A stretch of DNA of 64,000 nucleotides from Leptodactylus fallax (Eukaryota; Chordata; Amphibia; Anura; Leptodactylidae). A program made the position numbers and the translations under genes. Location: positions 2,363,501 to 2,427,500 of the forward strand of contig CAMRHE010000067.1 of the NCBI GenBank assembly GCA_947044405.1, written 5' to 3'. The notes below the pieces were generated by a model. The model had not been told where the DNA came from and made no database searches. It saw only the letters and a program-made list of their open reading frames with translations. Shown one piece after another: positions 35,059-46,943 of the stretch. Every line of letters starts with the position of its first letter. Positions within the stretch are counted from its first letter, which is position 1.

Positions 35059-35237
35059 AGGACTTTAGCGAAGATGTAGACCTCAGCAAAGAAAGCTGCT
35101 ATACTTCTAGGACTCTAAGAAGATGTAGACCTCAGCAAAGAAAGCTGCTATACTTCTAGGACTCTAAGAAGAAGGAGACCCCAGCAAAGAAAGCTGCTAT
35201 ACTGATAGGACTCTAAGAAGATGGAGACCCCAGCAAA
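35059..35237. repeat. 49-bp tandem repeat, about 3.6 copies
   Basis: Units begin AGGACT at 35059, 35109, 35158 and 35207 (periods 50, 49, 49) and share GTAGACCTCAGCAAAGAAAG, then CTGCTATACTTCT. The copies differ at a few bases. There is no coding sense. Confidence 0.9.
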
Positions 35238-36429
35238 GGAAACATAAAGCAATGATGGATATGAGTTTGGACTGATCCAGGCTTTTGTGCATTGGTGTGT
35301 GGTAGAAACTAATAGAAACCTGGCCTGGAACCATGGATGGTGCACCGAACTTCTGTTGGCCCTTCTCCAAACACTGATTTGTTCGCTGAATACCATGCAC
35401 ATATTTTTTTGTTTTACACATAAAGATATCAATTATTCCAAAAGATGACACTTATAGTATTTCATGTTCCAGCTGCAGATGCCACTGTTGTATTTTCTCA
35501 GTTTCAGGAGAGAAAAATGGGAAAATGTCACTCTTGCATATGTTTTAGTCTTGTTAGGCTATGTCAGGGGACCACATTAAATGATGCATTTCTAAGTAAA
35601 GTATGGTGATGTTACTTCTTACAGTGATTTATACCTTGCTAAAAGGAAATTAGAAACCCCTATGCTATGTAGCGACCTGGTGGGGGAAGGTAGTTAGACA
35701 TATATTACTGCTAAATTTGGCAGTTTTACCATTCAGCAGTCCAAGAAAGAGTCGAACATTGTGGATGATATAATGGTGGCATAGTAATTCTCACCAGTTT
35801 TCTAAGAAACTACTGCATATGACTGGGATTAGTCGCAATATAATTTTTCTTGGTCAGTGCTTTACGGGGAAATGCTCTTTACCATTGCTAAATCTTATTT
35901 CACCAGCTGTTCAATAAACATGGATACATTTATGATTTCATAATGAAGCCCACAGATTGTCTGATCTACTACATAGAGTATATTTGACACCCCATTAACT
36001 CTTTCAAATGGGATATCAGGTGGATGATATGTGTGTTAGGTGTCAGAAGATGGGATTGATCCATTTGGACCAAAATACAAAATTTTATTAATGATTAGAG
36101 ATGGGTGAACCTTGGAAAATTCATCTTAGATTCAGACAAGTCGACCCTCCGATTTGTTTCAGTCCACACTTGTCTGGATAGGACTGGACGTGAAATTATT
36201 ATTCTCTAGGGTCTCTTTAGACCCCAGAATATGAAAGATGGGGGCCCAGGGGAGGTGTATAAAAATAACAAGCATTTATACTCACCTTCTTTCACCTCTT
36301 CTGGGCATCCTCATAGCGTCCAGCACTCTCTTTCAGTCCTCTCCTGGTCTCTTACAGCCTCCTAGGTGATGTCATTCAACCAGGTTCACATGGGGGAGGG
36401 GGGCTGATCTCCGAACTGAACACATACTC

Positions 36430-37760
36430 CACCTTATCGAACTGCAAAATTCATTTGCAGAAATCTGAGGCCTTTAATGTTTTCCTTTCCCACCCGCATG
36501 GTGGATTTCCTCACCATAGCCTTCCTTTTTCGCTGGGCTTCCTCCTCCCTGAAATACCTTCGGGTTCATCTGACAAGTCGACCCTCGGCTCTCTACCAAG
36601 CTAATTTTCCGTCCTTACTCCAATCCATTAAATCTGATCTTGAGAGGTGGTCCCATCATGGCACGTTCACCTCCATACTAACTAAATTTGCATGGGCTAA
36701 TAAACCTGCACGGAGGTCAGTTTTGTTTTGTCCGAAATCTGCAGGTGGTACTTCTAAACATTTATGCCTACTATGGCTCTACTCACATCTCTCGAGTGGT
36801 TGATTGGAATCGTCATGGTGACTCTAAATTATGGGGGGGTTGGAGTCCTCTTTTTCCTTGATCCCCCTTAATATGTCCCCTGACTACCAACTCTCCCACG
36901 TGACCTGCTCACTCATCCTACCATCTCCCGCCTTTTGCGGATAGTTTCATGTACCTTCTCTACCACTCATCTCTCGCCCTGACCCTCCCCAATGTACCCG
37001 ATTTTGCACAATCAGGCTTTCACTCCGGGGATTCAGGATCACCTCTTTCTAAGGTGGTCTTGAATGGGTGGATACTGGCACGGGATCTATAGGATATCGG
37101 TGAACCCTGTCCCATAGGTTTTTGGGGAGCCAATCAACTCTCTCACTTTCTAACTTCCATACCCAACCCCTCCTCATTTGCTTGCTCAAAAACTGACTTC
37201 TAGTCTGATTCGCCATGTCCTGTCTCTCATATATGCCATGTTGGGGGTCTCCACCGAATCCCCCCCCCCCCCGGCTTACTTCCGTCACTGGGAGTTGGAT
37301 TTGGGTCTCAGTTTCTCTGAAGCCCATAGGGCTAGACTGTTTTGTCTTGCATACACCTTCTTCATCTCTAGTAGACTACAGGAGGTAGGTTACAAGATCC
37401 TATTGTGCTGGTATAGAGTACCTTTTAAGCTATATACTCTTTTGCCCTCGGTGCCTCCCTCGTGCTGGCGCTGCTCAGCCCCACTCAGTGACACTATCCA
37501 TATATTCTACACTCCTTTCTCTCCTTCCTTTGCCTTCTCTTATCCTCTTTCTCATTCCTCCTCCTCTAGTCTTTAATTCCCACACCGTTTATGGTTATTC
37601 CCCCATTCACGTGAGCTCACTCCTCTGAGCCATTGGCCTCTTATTACTGGCCCTCCCTGTGTGGAGCGGCATTTTTGCCTATATGCATGATTTCCATACT
37701 TTTTTATATTTATGTTTTGTAAATGTTACAAATAAAGAATAAAAAAAAAATACTGAATAA
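36430..37760 (+). pseudogene. Decayed 3' fragment of a Tx1/L1-like LINE
   Basis: Translations resemble the second half of ORF2 in the copy at 18656-25991: KYLRVHLTSRPSALYQANFP matches its RYLGVHISTSYATLYTANYP region, and YKILLCWYRVPFKLYTLLPS with VPPSCWRCSAPLSDTIHIFY matches its C-terminal Cys-rich segment. The copy has several frame breaks and a C-run at 37260-37273, and ends in AATAAAGAATAAAAAAAAAA (about 37731). It is an old 5'-truncated insertion. Confidence 0.8.
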
Positions 37761-38222
37761 AAAAAAATGTTTCGACATACTTTTTTTCTGCACTGCCTGA
37801 TGTATATGCCACTAGAGACTTGTCCCACTTTCAAAGTTTGTGAGATCACGTTGTTTGCTGTTGTACTAAACACCATAGTAGTAGCAGATACAGTACCCTT
37901 ATAAATAGAGGCACAACTTGTGGCTCCTGAGACCCAATGCAAAATCTTTACCAATACTTCCCACATAAAATGTATCATTTCTAGTACTAGTGTCTTCTTA
38001 TGTGCTAGATGGGTTTTGGGCCCCCTCCAGCAGGGCCCAGGTGATCCTGCCCATATTAGTTCCAGTTAAGATACTCGCTTAACAACCTCCTTTATTTGTG
38101 CTGATTTTTATTAGGGAATTTGTGGGCCTGGTTCCTTTCTATCAGTAAAAATAACCCTCTATGTGACACTTCCCTGCTGCTTTTTTGGGGGGGCGGGGGA
38201 GAGTTATGGACACTATACATAG

Positions 38223-38335
38223 TAAGATATAGACATATACATCGGTCAGGCATATTATTGAAACCATCTGTCTAATATTTAGTGAGTCCTCCTTTTTCAC
38301 CCCATACAGCCCTACAAGACTACACAAGGTGGCAT
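38223..38335. repeat. Terminus of a Tc1-like element
   Basis: TACATCGGTCAGGCATATTA, then TTGAAACCATCTGTCTAATA, is the end of the Tc1-like family whose N-terminal transposase relic occurs at 40380-40815. Only about 100 bp is recognisable. Confidence 0.55.
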
Positions 38336-38360
38336 CAAGATTCTAGTAGTAGATACTTTA

Positions 38361-39970
38361 ACCCCTTTAAGCATTTTTTTGTTTTTTATTCTTCATCTTC
38401 CAAAAGCCGTAACTTTTTTATTTTTCCATTCACAAAGCTGCATGAGGGCTTATTTTTTGTGGGACAAACTGTACTTCGTAATAACACCATTCTGAATGGG
38501 TTAGAACTGGAGGGAAAAAGGAATTTTCCTATTTTCTTATGGGTTTTGTTTTTAAAGTGTTTACCTTGCAGTAAAAATGACATGTTACCTATATTCTATT
38601 GGCCAGTATGATCACAGTGATACCAAATGCATATTGTTTTTGTTTTCTCTTAACCCACTACTGCATTCATTGTATAAATATTTTTTCTAGTTCAGACGCA
38701 GGAATGCCTAATGTATTTATTATTTGTGATTTTTTTATATGTTTTCTAGGGAAAGGGGTAATTTGGTTTTTTTAAATATATGTTTAGTTTTTTATACCTT
38801 TAAAATTTTTCTAAATTTTTAAAAACCTTTTTATTATTTGCACAGCGAAATTGAATCTACTGTCAGTATATAATGTATTGCAATCTATGGTAAAATCACT
38901 ACACTACATTACTACTGAGGAGACAGGCTTACCTCAATAGTAATATTGCTATGGCAGGCGTGGGAGTCTTCAGAAGGCTCCTGGGTGCCATAGCTACTGA
39001 ATGGCTCCTGCGATTTTACCATGAGGCAGCTGCTTGGAACATCAAAGTGATACTGAAAGTGATTGGAACCCCTCAAGTGCCGTAATCACATTTCACCATG
39101 GTTTAAGTCAGGGCTGCTTTAACAATAGGGCCATTGGTGCACTTGCACCAGGCACTATGGTAGCGGGAACCCCTTTGGGACAGTCCTGCATTTGCTGTGG
39201 TGAAGTAGGGAGCCGTCCGCTCCCTGCTTCACCATCCAGCCGCTGTCTCTGGTCCCAGAGTCTTGGAGAAGGAGGTGCGATGTGGTGTCACTTACATTGT
39301 GCCTGTTGCTCCTTGAAGACTCCAGGACCAGAGACAGGAGTGTACAGGGGAACGGTGAAAGGTGAGTATTCAGGTTTTTTTTTTTCTTTGATATATACAG
39401 TGGGGGGCAACTGAAGGGGAATATGAAACTGTGGAGGAAACCTGGGTGGGGGCATGAAGCTGCGGGGGCAACCAGGAGGAGGATTTGAAACTGTGGGGGC
39501 AACTTGAGGGGGACATGACACTGGGGGGGGGACATGAAATTATGGGGGCAACCTCGGGGTTGGGGAGACATGAAGCTGTGGGGGCAAGCTGGATGGGGGG
39601 CAACTGGAGAGGGACAGGTTAATGTCTTAGGGGTCATGGCGGTGGGTACAGGTTAAAGTGGGATGGGCCACTGAGGGGTATTATATTGTATGGGTCCATT
39701 AGGGAGGCATTTTACTGTGTGAGGGCCACGAAGGGGCGTTATACTATGCGGGGGCCATTGAGGGGTCATTTTAATTTGTGCAGGTCAGGTATTTCTAAGT
39801 GGGGGGGATGAAACCTTTGCACAGGTCCTGCCAATGTGTTAATAGGCCTAGGTTAAATGTCCACAATGAGAAACATCTCTGATCACAGACACTGCTGCTG
39901 AGTAGGCACCATCTTTAAAGACCCACTTTGTGCCATACATGTATGGCACAGGCTGGGAAGGGGTTAAAGG
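38361..39970. repeat. Old repeat region of the CCCCTTTAA family with internal minisatellite
   Basis: The left part (ACCCCTTTAAGCATTTTTTT, GGGCTTATTTTTTGTGGGAC, AACACCATTCTGAATGGG) is a common repeat seen also near 7980-8060. The right end is CTGGGAAGGGGTTAAAGGGG near 39953. In between lies a GGGG-rich minisatellite at 39395-39800. It is probably a nested or expanded MITE; the boundaries are approximate. Confidence 0.5.
39395..39800. repeat. G-rich degenerate minisatellite
   Basis: Repeated phrases are GTGGGGGCAAC, GGGGGACATGA, AAGCTGTGGGGGCAA and GGGGCGTTATACTATGCGGG with period about 30-40 bp and many variants. The ORFs read on the minus strand here (Pro/Ser-rich) are translations of this array and not genes. 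Confidence 0.75.
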
Positions 39971-40379
39971 GGCTGTCCTTAAAGTGAGTCTACCACCTTC
40001 CCCAAACATATTCAATTGCTACCACCACATTAAAGAGCACATTACAGTGATAAACCACACATTTTATGTATTTGTTTGTTGTGTAGATTTGGAGTAAAAT
40101 AAGTTAGACCATTGATTGTAAGCAATGCACATACACCTGGATATCCACATTATGTAAAAGAAAATTTGATTTGGACCAGGTCACCTTCCTTCAGGGGTGT
40201 AGCTATAGAGGGTACAGAGATAGCAATCGCTACCAGGACAAGGAGCCTCCAGGGCACAAAGGCCTTTCTACACCGTAAAAAGATGGCAATTCAGTTTTAA
40301 AGATAACACATGATAAGTGAGGGCTCCATTATATATTTTGCATTGGGGCTCAGGAGCTTCAAGTTATATTTCTGCCTTC

Positions 40380-40815
40380 CTCCATCACTATATGGTTACA
40401 AGCCCCATTTAAGCTGCGTTGGCACTCTGGCAGATCCGCAGCTATGCAGCCCCATATGCAACAAGCTGTGATGCACTGTATATTCTGATACCATTCCATC
40501 ATAGCCAGCATTAACTTTTTCTGCATTTTCTGTATCATTGGACCATTTTTAGAATGTACTAACCATTGCATACCAGGAACACACCACAAAATCTTCCATT
40601 TTGGAGATGCTTTGTCCTAGTTGTCACCCTTGTCAGAGTTGCTTAGGTCCTTACTCTTGCTCATTTTTCTGTCTTCCAACACATCACCTTCAAGAACTGA
40701 CTGTTCACTATCTGCTTATACATAATAATATATTCTACCCCTAGACAGGTGCCATTGTATCCAAATAACCAATGTTATTCGCACATGCCAGTGGTTTTAA
40801 TGTTGTGGGTGATTG
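40380..40815 (-). pseudogene. Relic of a Tc1-like element with transposase N-terminus
   Basis: On the minus strand the relic keeps a decayed helix-turn-helix region ending '...ITACCIWGCIAADLPECQRS' with in-frame damage. The upstream part (GCTCATTTTTCTGTCTTCCA on plus) is the start of the transposase gene, and GCCAGTGGTTTTAATGTTGT near 40789 its terminal repeat. The partner terminus family is at 38223 and 13204. Confidence 0.6.
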
Positions 40816-40819
40816 GTAT

Positions 40820-41640
40820 CATTTTATAGGCATGCATGCTATCTTTTTTATATACATAGCTTCTGGTATTACTATTGAGTTTTCAGTCTATAAATTTCTA
40901 TAATTTTTAAAATGCAGGGAATGAACTATAGCAAATACTATAAGCAGAAATGTCTAGATCTCTCTACAGGATAACAGTCAGCCATGTGTTCTACCATTGA
41001 GGCGCCAGTGTGCAGATTAATTCTGATACAATTTGCAGGAAGCATGAGAATGCCGTCAATCTGTCATAGATTTTCAGGAATATCACAAATGATTTCAAGC
41101 AAAATTGATCCAAAGCCATTTGCCGTATGGAGCACTCATTCTACGCATTTGTCTTGTAATATGTGGTGAGAAAGTAAAATGTGAAAACTATTTCCCATCT
41201 GGAGTGTACATTTCTAGCTTTGCTTCTCCCTTGAATACTAGAGCCGTCCCTGCCAAGTTCTGCTAGGGTCTTGGCTCCATTACCCACGTGGGATATGTAA
41301 TAACATTTTCCATAATGCTCTCACGTAGAAATTGATCTGTTTGATGACAAATATCTGAAATGACATTTCAAGGGCAAGAAATATTTTTCATATTTTCCCC
41401 CAATTTTATGCAGTAAATTACAATGCAGTTATGCAGATTGGACCTTTCATCTAGAGATGATTGAGCACTAAAGCTATAGTAGAAAGTTTATTAAAATAAA
41501 ACATGACATTTACGGATTATGGTTTCTGGAGGTTCTCAAGCCTAGAGATATTTGACATTAAGCAGGATCATATTGCAGACATTTTTCTGCACTTCCTGTT
41601 ATCGACCCCACTGAAAAAACTGTAGTCAGCCTGTGATCAT
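40820..41640. other. Non-coding, no clear feature
   Basis: AT-rich sequence without recognisable genes or repeats. A short ORF at 40984-41169 has no family features and I do not call it. Confidence 0.4.
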
Positions 41641-41642
41641 AC

Positions 41643-41832
41643 GCTAGGTTCACACTGGCGTTGTGCTCTCTGTTGATCAGTTCTGCTGGGGAACCCGAAC
41701 GACAGAGAGCTGAACCGTTGTTTCAGCGGTTGCACACGGACACTGGTAGACCCCACTGACTATAATGGGGTCTGTCAGGTGTTCGCCGGATGACCGCCAT
41801 TTCAAAACTGAAACCGGCAGAGAGAAAAATCC
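41643..41832. repeat. MITE relic of the 'TATAATGGGGTC' family
   Basis: CGCTAGGTTCACACTGGCGT opens it and GACTATAATGGGGTCTGTCA is central. It is followed by the tandem array at 41855-42080 and by GCTAGTTACGCCCCTG near 42140, the end of a different, possibly hAT-like repeat. Confidence 0.55.
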
Positions 41833-41854
41833 TAATAATAGTTCATGGGTGTCA

Positions 41855-42080
41855 TGGGTGATCCACTATGGGGCATAATACCGTGTGCAGGTGCCACTGT
41901 GGGGCATAATACCATGTGCAAGGGCCACTGTGGGGCATATTGCCATGTGCAGGGGCCACTGTGGGGCATAATACCGTGTGCAAGGGCCACTGTGGGACAT
42001 TATACTGTCTGGGGGCCACTTTAGGAATATAGTGTGTGTAAATGAGGCGTTATTCTGTGTGGGGTCTAAGAAAGGGGGTG
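41855..42080. repeat. 33-bp-class minisatellite (GGGGCATAATACCGTGTGCA)
   Basis: Five to seven units of CCACTGTGGGGCATAATACC, then GTGTGCAGGGG. The antisense ORF here is a translation of the array. Similar units occur at 50975-51440. Confidence 0.85.
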
Positions 42081-42549
42081 CTAGGCTGTGGGGACTCAAG
42101 TCAAAAGTTTGCTGGGGGGCCCAGTCTTTGCTAGTTACGCCCCTGCTCCATACAATGATTAGCTGCTCCGATTCACACTATTTATACTATCAGTTTGTGC
42201 TGTTTGCAGAATTTCCTGTGTACTCTAAGATGCAGCTTGACACTGCTCACCCTGTTTCTGATTGCTAAAGCTGACAAGGAAAAATCAGGAAAGAGGCAGG
42301 GGAGGCTAAAGCTGCATCACATAGGAATACTCGGAGACTTTTCAATGTGAGGGAACAGAAGTTCACTGAGCTATCACTTGTTGACCTCAGAACAAAGTAA
42401 ATACATTGTGATGAGACTCCACAGAACCACAGACATTATAGGAAATGTAGGCTGCCTTAGGGGAATCATATCAGAAGGAAGAATAATTCAGTCACAGGAA
42501 AAGACATAAGACAGCTGTAGGTAAGTATAATTTTTTACTAATCTTTTTT

Positions 42550-43235
42550 TTTTATGATTTTCAGGTTCTGCAGGCTTGTTTGGACTACATCATTGTTATT
42601 GGACTCCATCAATGATTAATGTTTTATTTTCTTTTTTTAATAAAATGGTGAAAGAGGGTTGTGTATAACAGTTTTTATTTTAAAAAAAACTTTCATTCTT
42701 GTCTGTTTTTTTAAGACTATATTACTGTCTTAGTAATGGCCACTTTCCGATTGACAACATTCATTACTAAGGTGGGAGATTAGTGTTCACCACTAAAAAG
42801 TTAATTATTTTCTTGTTATTCAGTGCCACCACAGGTACTAGGAAGAGTCAGGTATAACATAGTACCAAGCCATCTGAAGTAATGGGGCCACCATAGTCTG
42901 GTATTATCAGGCTGGAAAGGGACAAAACTGTGTCCCTTCTCACCCTGGTAATGTTAAGCTGTGGCTGCTTTATTACTGTATATCAGGCTGGTTATGAAAA
43001 ATAGGGACATAATTTTTCTAGTAATAAAATATAATTGAAAAAAAAGCTTTGTCCTCTCCCCTTCCATACTTCCACAACCAGCCAGATTATCATTTCTAAA
43101 AATGCTTATTCAAATAAAAACTCCCCCACACAACCTTCTTTAATAATTTTATTAAAAAAAGGGAAAAAAAAAGATCATTGAAGGAGTTCAACAAATCTGA
43201 TGTAGTCCAAATGATCCTGCAGAACCTGAAAAATA
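42550..43235. repeat. Long foldback element with about 120-bp inverted arms
   Basis: Left arm: TTTTCAGGTTCTGCAGGCTT, GGACTACATCA, TTTTTTAATAAAATGG, AGGGTTGTGTATAAC. Right arm in reverse: TTCAGGTTCTGCAGGATC-type, GGACTACATCAGATTTG, TTTAATAAAATTATTAAAG, AAGGTTGTGTGGGGG. No transposase is found in the middle. The class is unknown. Confidence 0.7.
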
Positions 43236-43969
43236 AAAACGAAAAGTATGTAGTATGGGCAGTTTTTGGAAAACTTACCTACCTACAGTCTTCTGTCATG
43301 TCTTCTTCAGTGACTGAATACAAACCAAAGCTCAATTAACTCTTAATGTTTATTTTGACAGGAGACCTGCAGATGCACCAGAATTATTAATAGTGTTAAT
43401 AATTCTAGTACACCTTGAAGGTCCTATGCACCAGAAATTGATGCTAGCTCTGGGACTCCTAAAGTTACATAGGACAGGTCATCAATTAAAGAATTGTGGG
43501 GGTTAATCACCTAGAACACCTGTGGATCAGCTGTTTGAAGCGACAGCAAAGCTCCCTGATGGCTTCCATTTAGGAAGATCTTTCTTCTGTGACGTCACCA
43601 AAGAAGCCCGAAGACTTCCGGAGAATGCGGGAGCGCAGGAGAGGTAAGTAACACTGGTTTTTATGTTCCCTCACCTTCCCTGGGCCTCCACTTATTTTAC
43701 TCCGGGTTCTGCAAAGAGTATAATAATAGTAGTATTAGTTGGAGTTCATCCAACAAATACTCTTGCTGTGGCCTTACTTACCGATCCCCGATCCTGCTCA
43801 CAGCCACCTCCGCTTCCCCTTCTGCACTCCAGGGGGCCCCAGCGACATGATATGGGACACAGAAGGGGAAGCGGAGGCAACCGTGAGCAGGATCGGGCAC
43901 CGAGCCCTGTGGCAGCCGCTACTGCTGCTACCTCGGTACTTATGTGACTGGTATGGAGTCACCTATTAT

Positions 43970-43971
<2 letters not shown>

Positions 43972-44006
<35 letters not shown>
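43972..44006. repeat. (AAT)n microsatellite, LINE 3' tail
   Basis: About 11 AAT units adjoining the 3' end of the L2/CR1-type LINE; its probable tail rather than an independent microsatellite. Confidence 0.85.
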
Positions 44007-44187
44007 GTCCTTTAATAGTCCCACAATGGGGAAATTCAGTGTGTTACAGCAGCAAAGATAAGCAGATACAAATACAAATACAACATGTACAGGAATGTTC
44101 CAAGGTGAGAGGCATTACATTGATAGCAGACAGACAGATAGGGCGTAGCAGAGGGGGGGGGGGGGATTTAACAGGCAGAGAGATATT

Positions 44188-45984
44188 TCAGTTCTCTGTG
44201 TGTAATGATCTCCGCTTAGGTCGGTGTTGGTTGTACAGCCTAACCGCGGTGGGGAGGAAAGACTTCCGATAGCGCTCCTTCTCACACCTAGGGTGGAGCA
44301 GTCGGTCACTGACAGTACTGCTCAGCGCGATCACAGTCTCATGCATGGGATGGGAGTTATTCTCCCGCATGGAGCTCACCACGGACAGTATCCTTCTGTC
44401 ACCCACCACCTGCACTGGGTCCAGTGGGCTCCCCAGGACAGAGCTGGCCCTTCTAATCAGCTTGTCAAGTTTATTTCTGTCCCTGGTTGATATACTGCTC
44501 CCCCAGCAGGCCACTCCAAAGAAGATGGCTGATGCCACTACCGAGTTGAAGAAAGTTCTAAGAAGTGCCCCCCGGATTCCAAAGGCTCTCAGCTTCCTAA
44601 GCAGGTAGAGCCTGCTGTGGCCCTTCCTGTACAGGGCCTCCATATGATCTGCCCAGTCCAGCTTATTATTAAGGAGCAAACCCAGGTACTTATAGGTGTT
44701 CACAATCTCGATGCCCGTCCCCAGGATGTCCACTGGTTTAGGAGGGCTTCTGCCTTTGCGGAAGTCCACCACCATCTCCTTGGTCTTCCCCGCGTTAATC
44801 TTCAGGTGGTTCCGGTGGCATCAGTCCACAAAATTCTGGTTCAGTTCTCTGTACTCCCTGTCATCATCATCTGTGATGAGACCCACTATTGCAGAGTCGT
44901 CAGAATACTTCTGTAGGTAGCAGCTGGATGAGTTGCACCTAAAATCTGCAGTGTACAGTGTGAAGAGGAAAGGGGCGAGAACCGTACCCTGAGGTGCCCC
45001 CGTATTACAGATCACGGTACCTGACACACAGTCTCGGGCTCTCACGTATTGAGGTCGATTTGTGAGGTAGTCTAGGATCCAGTTGGAGAGGTGGTGGTCC
45101 ACTCCAGCAAGGCCCAGCTTGTCTCTCAGTAACCTGGGCTGTATGGTGTTAAAAGCACTGGAGAAATCAAAGAACATTATTCTCACCATGTTCCCTGGTT
45201 TCTCCAGGTGAGACAGAGCCCTGTGCAGAAGATGGATGATGGCATCATCTACCCCAATGCCCGGCCGATAAGCAAACTGGAGTGGGTCCATAGCGGGGCT
45301 CACTAAAGGGCGGAGATGTGTGAGAACCAATCTCTCCAAGATCTTCATCAGGTGGGATGTCAGTGCTACAGGTCTGTAGTCGTTGAGGTCCATAGGGTGG
45401 GGTTTCTTTGGAACTGGTACCACACAAGAAGATTTCCATAATTCAGGGACTATTTCCTGCCTCAGGCTCATATTATACATATATGTAATTATACCACACA
45501 GCTGGTCCCCGCAAGTCTTAATTAGCCTTGCACTGATGTCATCTGGCCCTGCGGCTTTCCTCGCCTTGATCTTTTTCATCTCCTTCCTCACCTGGGCCCG
45601 TGTGAAGGTCAGACTGTGGCCAGATAAAGATGGATTTCTGGATTTACTGGTCTGTTGGGAAGTGGCCGCATGGGGAGAATGGGGTGAAGTCATTGTGGTG
45701 GGGGAAGCTGAAGGACATGCTGGGGTGGGAGGAGCTGGTGTGTGATCAAATCTGTTGAAGAATAGGTTTAGTTCATTAAGCCAATTAACATCTGCCTCAA
45801 TCTGGCAGACAGACTGTTTATGACCCGAAATTGACTTAAGCCCCTCCCAGACCCCCCTTCTGTCTTTTCTTTCCATTTGCTTTTCCATTTTTTCCTTATA
45901 ACTGGCTTTTCCTTGCCTGATTAGATGCCTCAGCTCCTTTTGTACTTCCCTCAACCCCTCCTTATCTCTTGTCCTGAATGCCAT
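44188..45984 (-). pseudogene. L2/CR1-type LINE reverse transcriptase with one nonsense codon
   Basis: One continuous frame from 45984 to 44188, about 598 residues, is broken only by TGA at 44823-44821. Motifs: RKAAGPDDISARLIK, VPVPKKPHPMDLNDYRPVAL, DPLQFAYRPGIGVDDAI, MFFDFSSAFNTIQP (first catalytic Asp), GAPQGTVLAPFLFTLYTAD and YSDDSAIVG (YxDD-type centre). After the stop: CHRNHLKINAGKTKEMVVDF. Family members normally have Trp (TGG) at this position (FVDWC), so a single G-to-A change explains the stop. The copy looks young. Confidence 0.9.
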
Positions 45985-46059
45985 CTTTTTCTCCTTAAGT
46001 AGTGTTTTTATATCAGAGTTAATCCATGGTTTGTTGTTGGAGAAGCACCTGCACTACTG

Positions 46060-46618
46060 GTAATTCTGGAAATATCTTCAGTTATCTATGCCTCGAGGGA
46101 CATACAGAAGAACAGGGAATAGTGGAGCTTGGTGGTATGGGCACATGTCTGAGAGTTGCCAGGAGAAATTTGATAGATGATCATGTAATCTTATTGTTCA
46201 CAGGAAATCAACTACACAGGAAAAACTGACTACACAGGATAGTGATGATGATCATATGATACAACTGAACATAATGAAAGGGTTTACAATGTATAACTGC
46301 AACTGAGCTGGGAAGAAACAAATTACACTGCTAGAATATTGAAGATGTGCTCATGCTATATATTCAAAAACAAAATCCCTGAAATGTTTCATAAAGAATT
46401 AATATAAAAATGCATTTATTATGGGCCATTGTGAGAGAGAAGGGTTTTTACCCCAGTATTTGCTAATGTTCCTGGTTATGCAGACGGGGCCGTTCACAGT
46501 TTCAAAGTTTCTATAGGCAGGAGTGATGGGACCAGTTTGCACTGATGCATCTAAGACTGGTTTGTTTGCCCTAAAAAACTCCCAACAACATTTTCACATA
46601 GGCAAAAATAGATGGTAG
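46060..46618. other. Non-coding, no clear feature
   Basis: No gene or known repeat recognised between the LINE and the MITE at 46620. Confidence 0.4.
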
Positions 46619-46619
46619 C

Positions 46620-46943
46620 TTAAAGGGGTTTTCTGGGATGTATATATTAATGCCCTATCCACTAATCAGGAGCCCCCACTGAATAACAACTACTGTGCTG
46701 TACATATCATAGGGGTTGTGTTTAGTATTGCAGCTCAGCCCCTTTCACTTGAATTGGATTGAACTGATTTGTACAATGTGACCGAGGAACAAGATGATAT
46801 TGACACAAAGAAGAAGCTGCAATACTTGTGTAGCAGCCTCTTCAAACATTGATCAGCAGGGGTACTAGATGTTGGAGACCCACTGATCACATATTAATAG
46901 GTCAACAATATGTACTGTATGTACTGGAAATCCCCTTTGAGGC
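46620..46943. repeat. AGGGG-type palindromic MITE
   Basis: TTAA AGGGGTTTTCTGGG on the left and GGAAATCCCCTTTGAGG on the right. The interior carries CCACTAATCAGGAGCCCCCA and TGATCAGCAGGGG as approximate complements. Directly after it, GGGGCCCCACGTAGCG begins another MITE fragment (about 46945-47100). Confidence 0.65.

Larger units (their letters stand above)
33460..36430. other. Gene-free stretch with Tc1 and MITE relics
   Basis: No gene is seen. Distinct pieces are listed separately: a Tc1-like relic at 34020-34200, a MITE arm at 34670-34815 and a 49-bp tandem repeat at 35059-35237. Elsewhere the sequence is AT-rich and short ORFs look random. Confidence 0.4.
43968..46050 (-). mobile_element. 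5'-truncated L2/CR1-type LINE
   Basis: It contains the reverse transcriptase described below, a 3' UTR with CTGAATTTCCCCATTGTGGG, and a simple (ATT)n tail at 43972-44006 as is usual for L2-like elements. The coding frame can be followed upstream to about 46040 (NNKPWINSDIKTLLKEKK) and then stops matching, so the endonuclease part is missing. Confidence 0.88.

Noticed and set aside
39155..39637. Pro/Ser-rich 160-residue minus-strand ORF
   Set aside because: It is the antisense reading of a G-rich minisatellite.
43663..44916. Plus-strand ORFs over the L2/CR1-type LINE
   Set aside because: Antisense of the reverse transcriptase or poly-Asn translation of the AAT tail.
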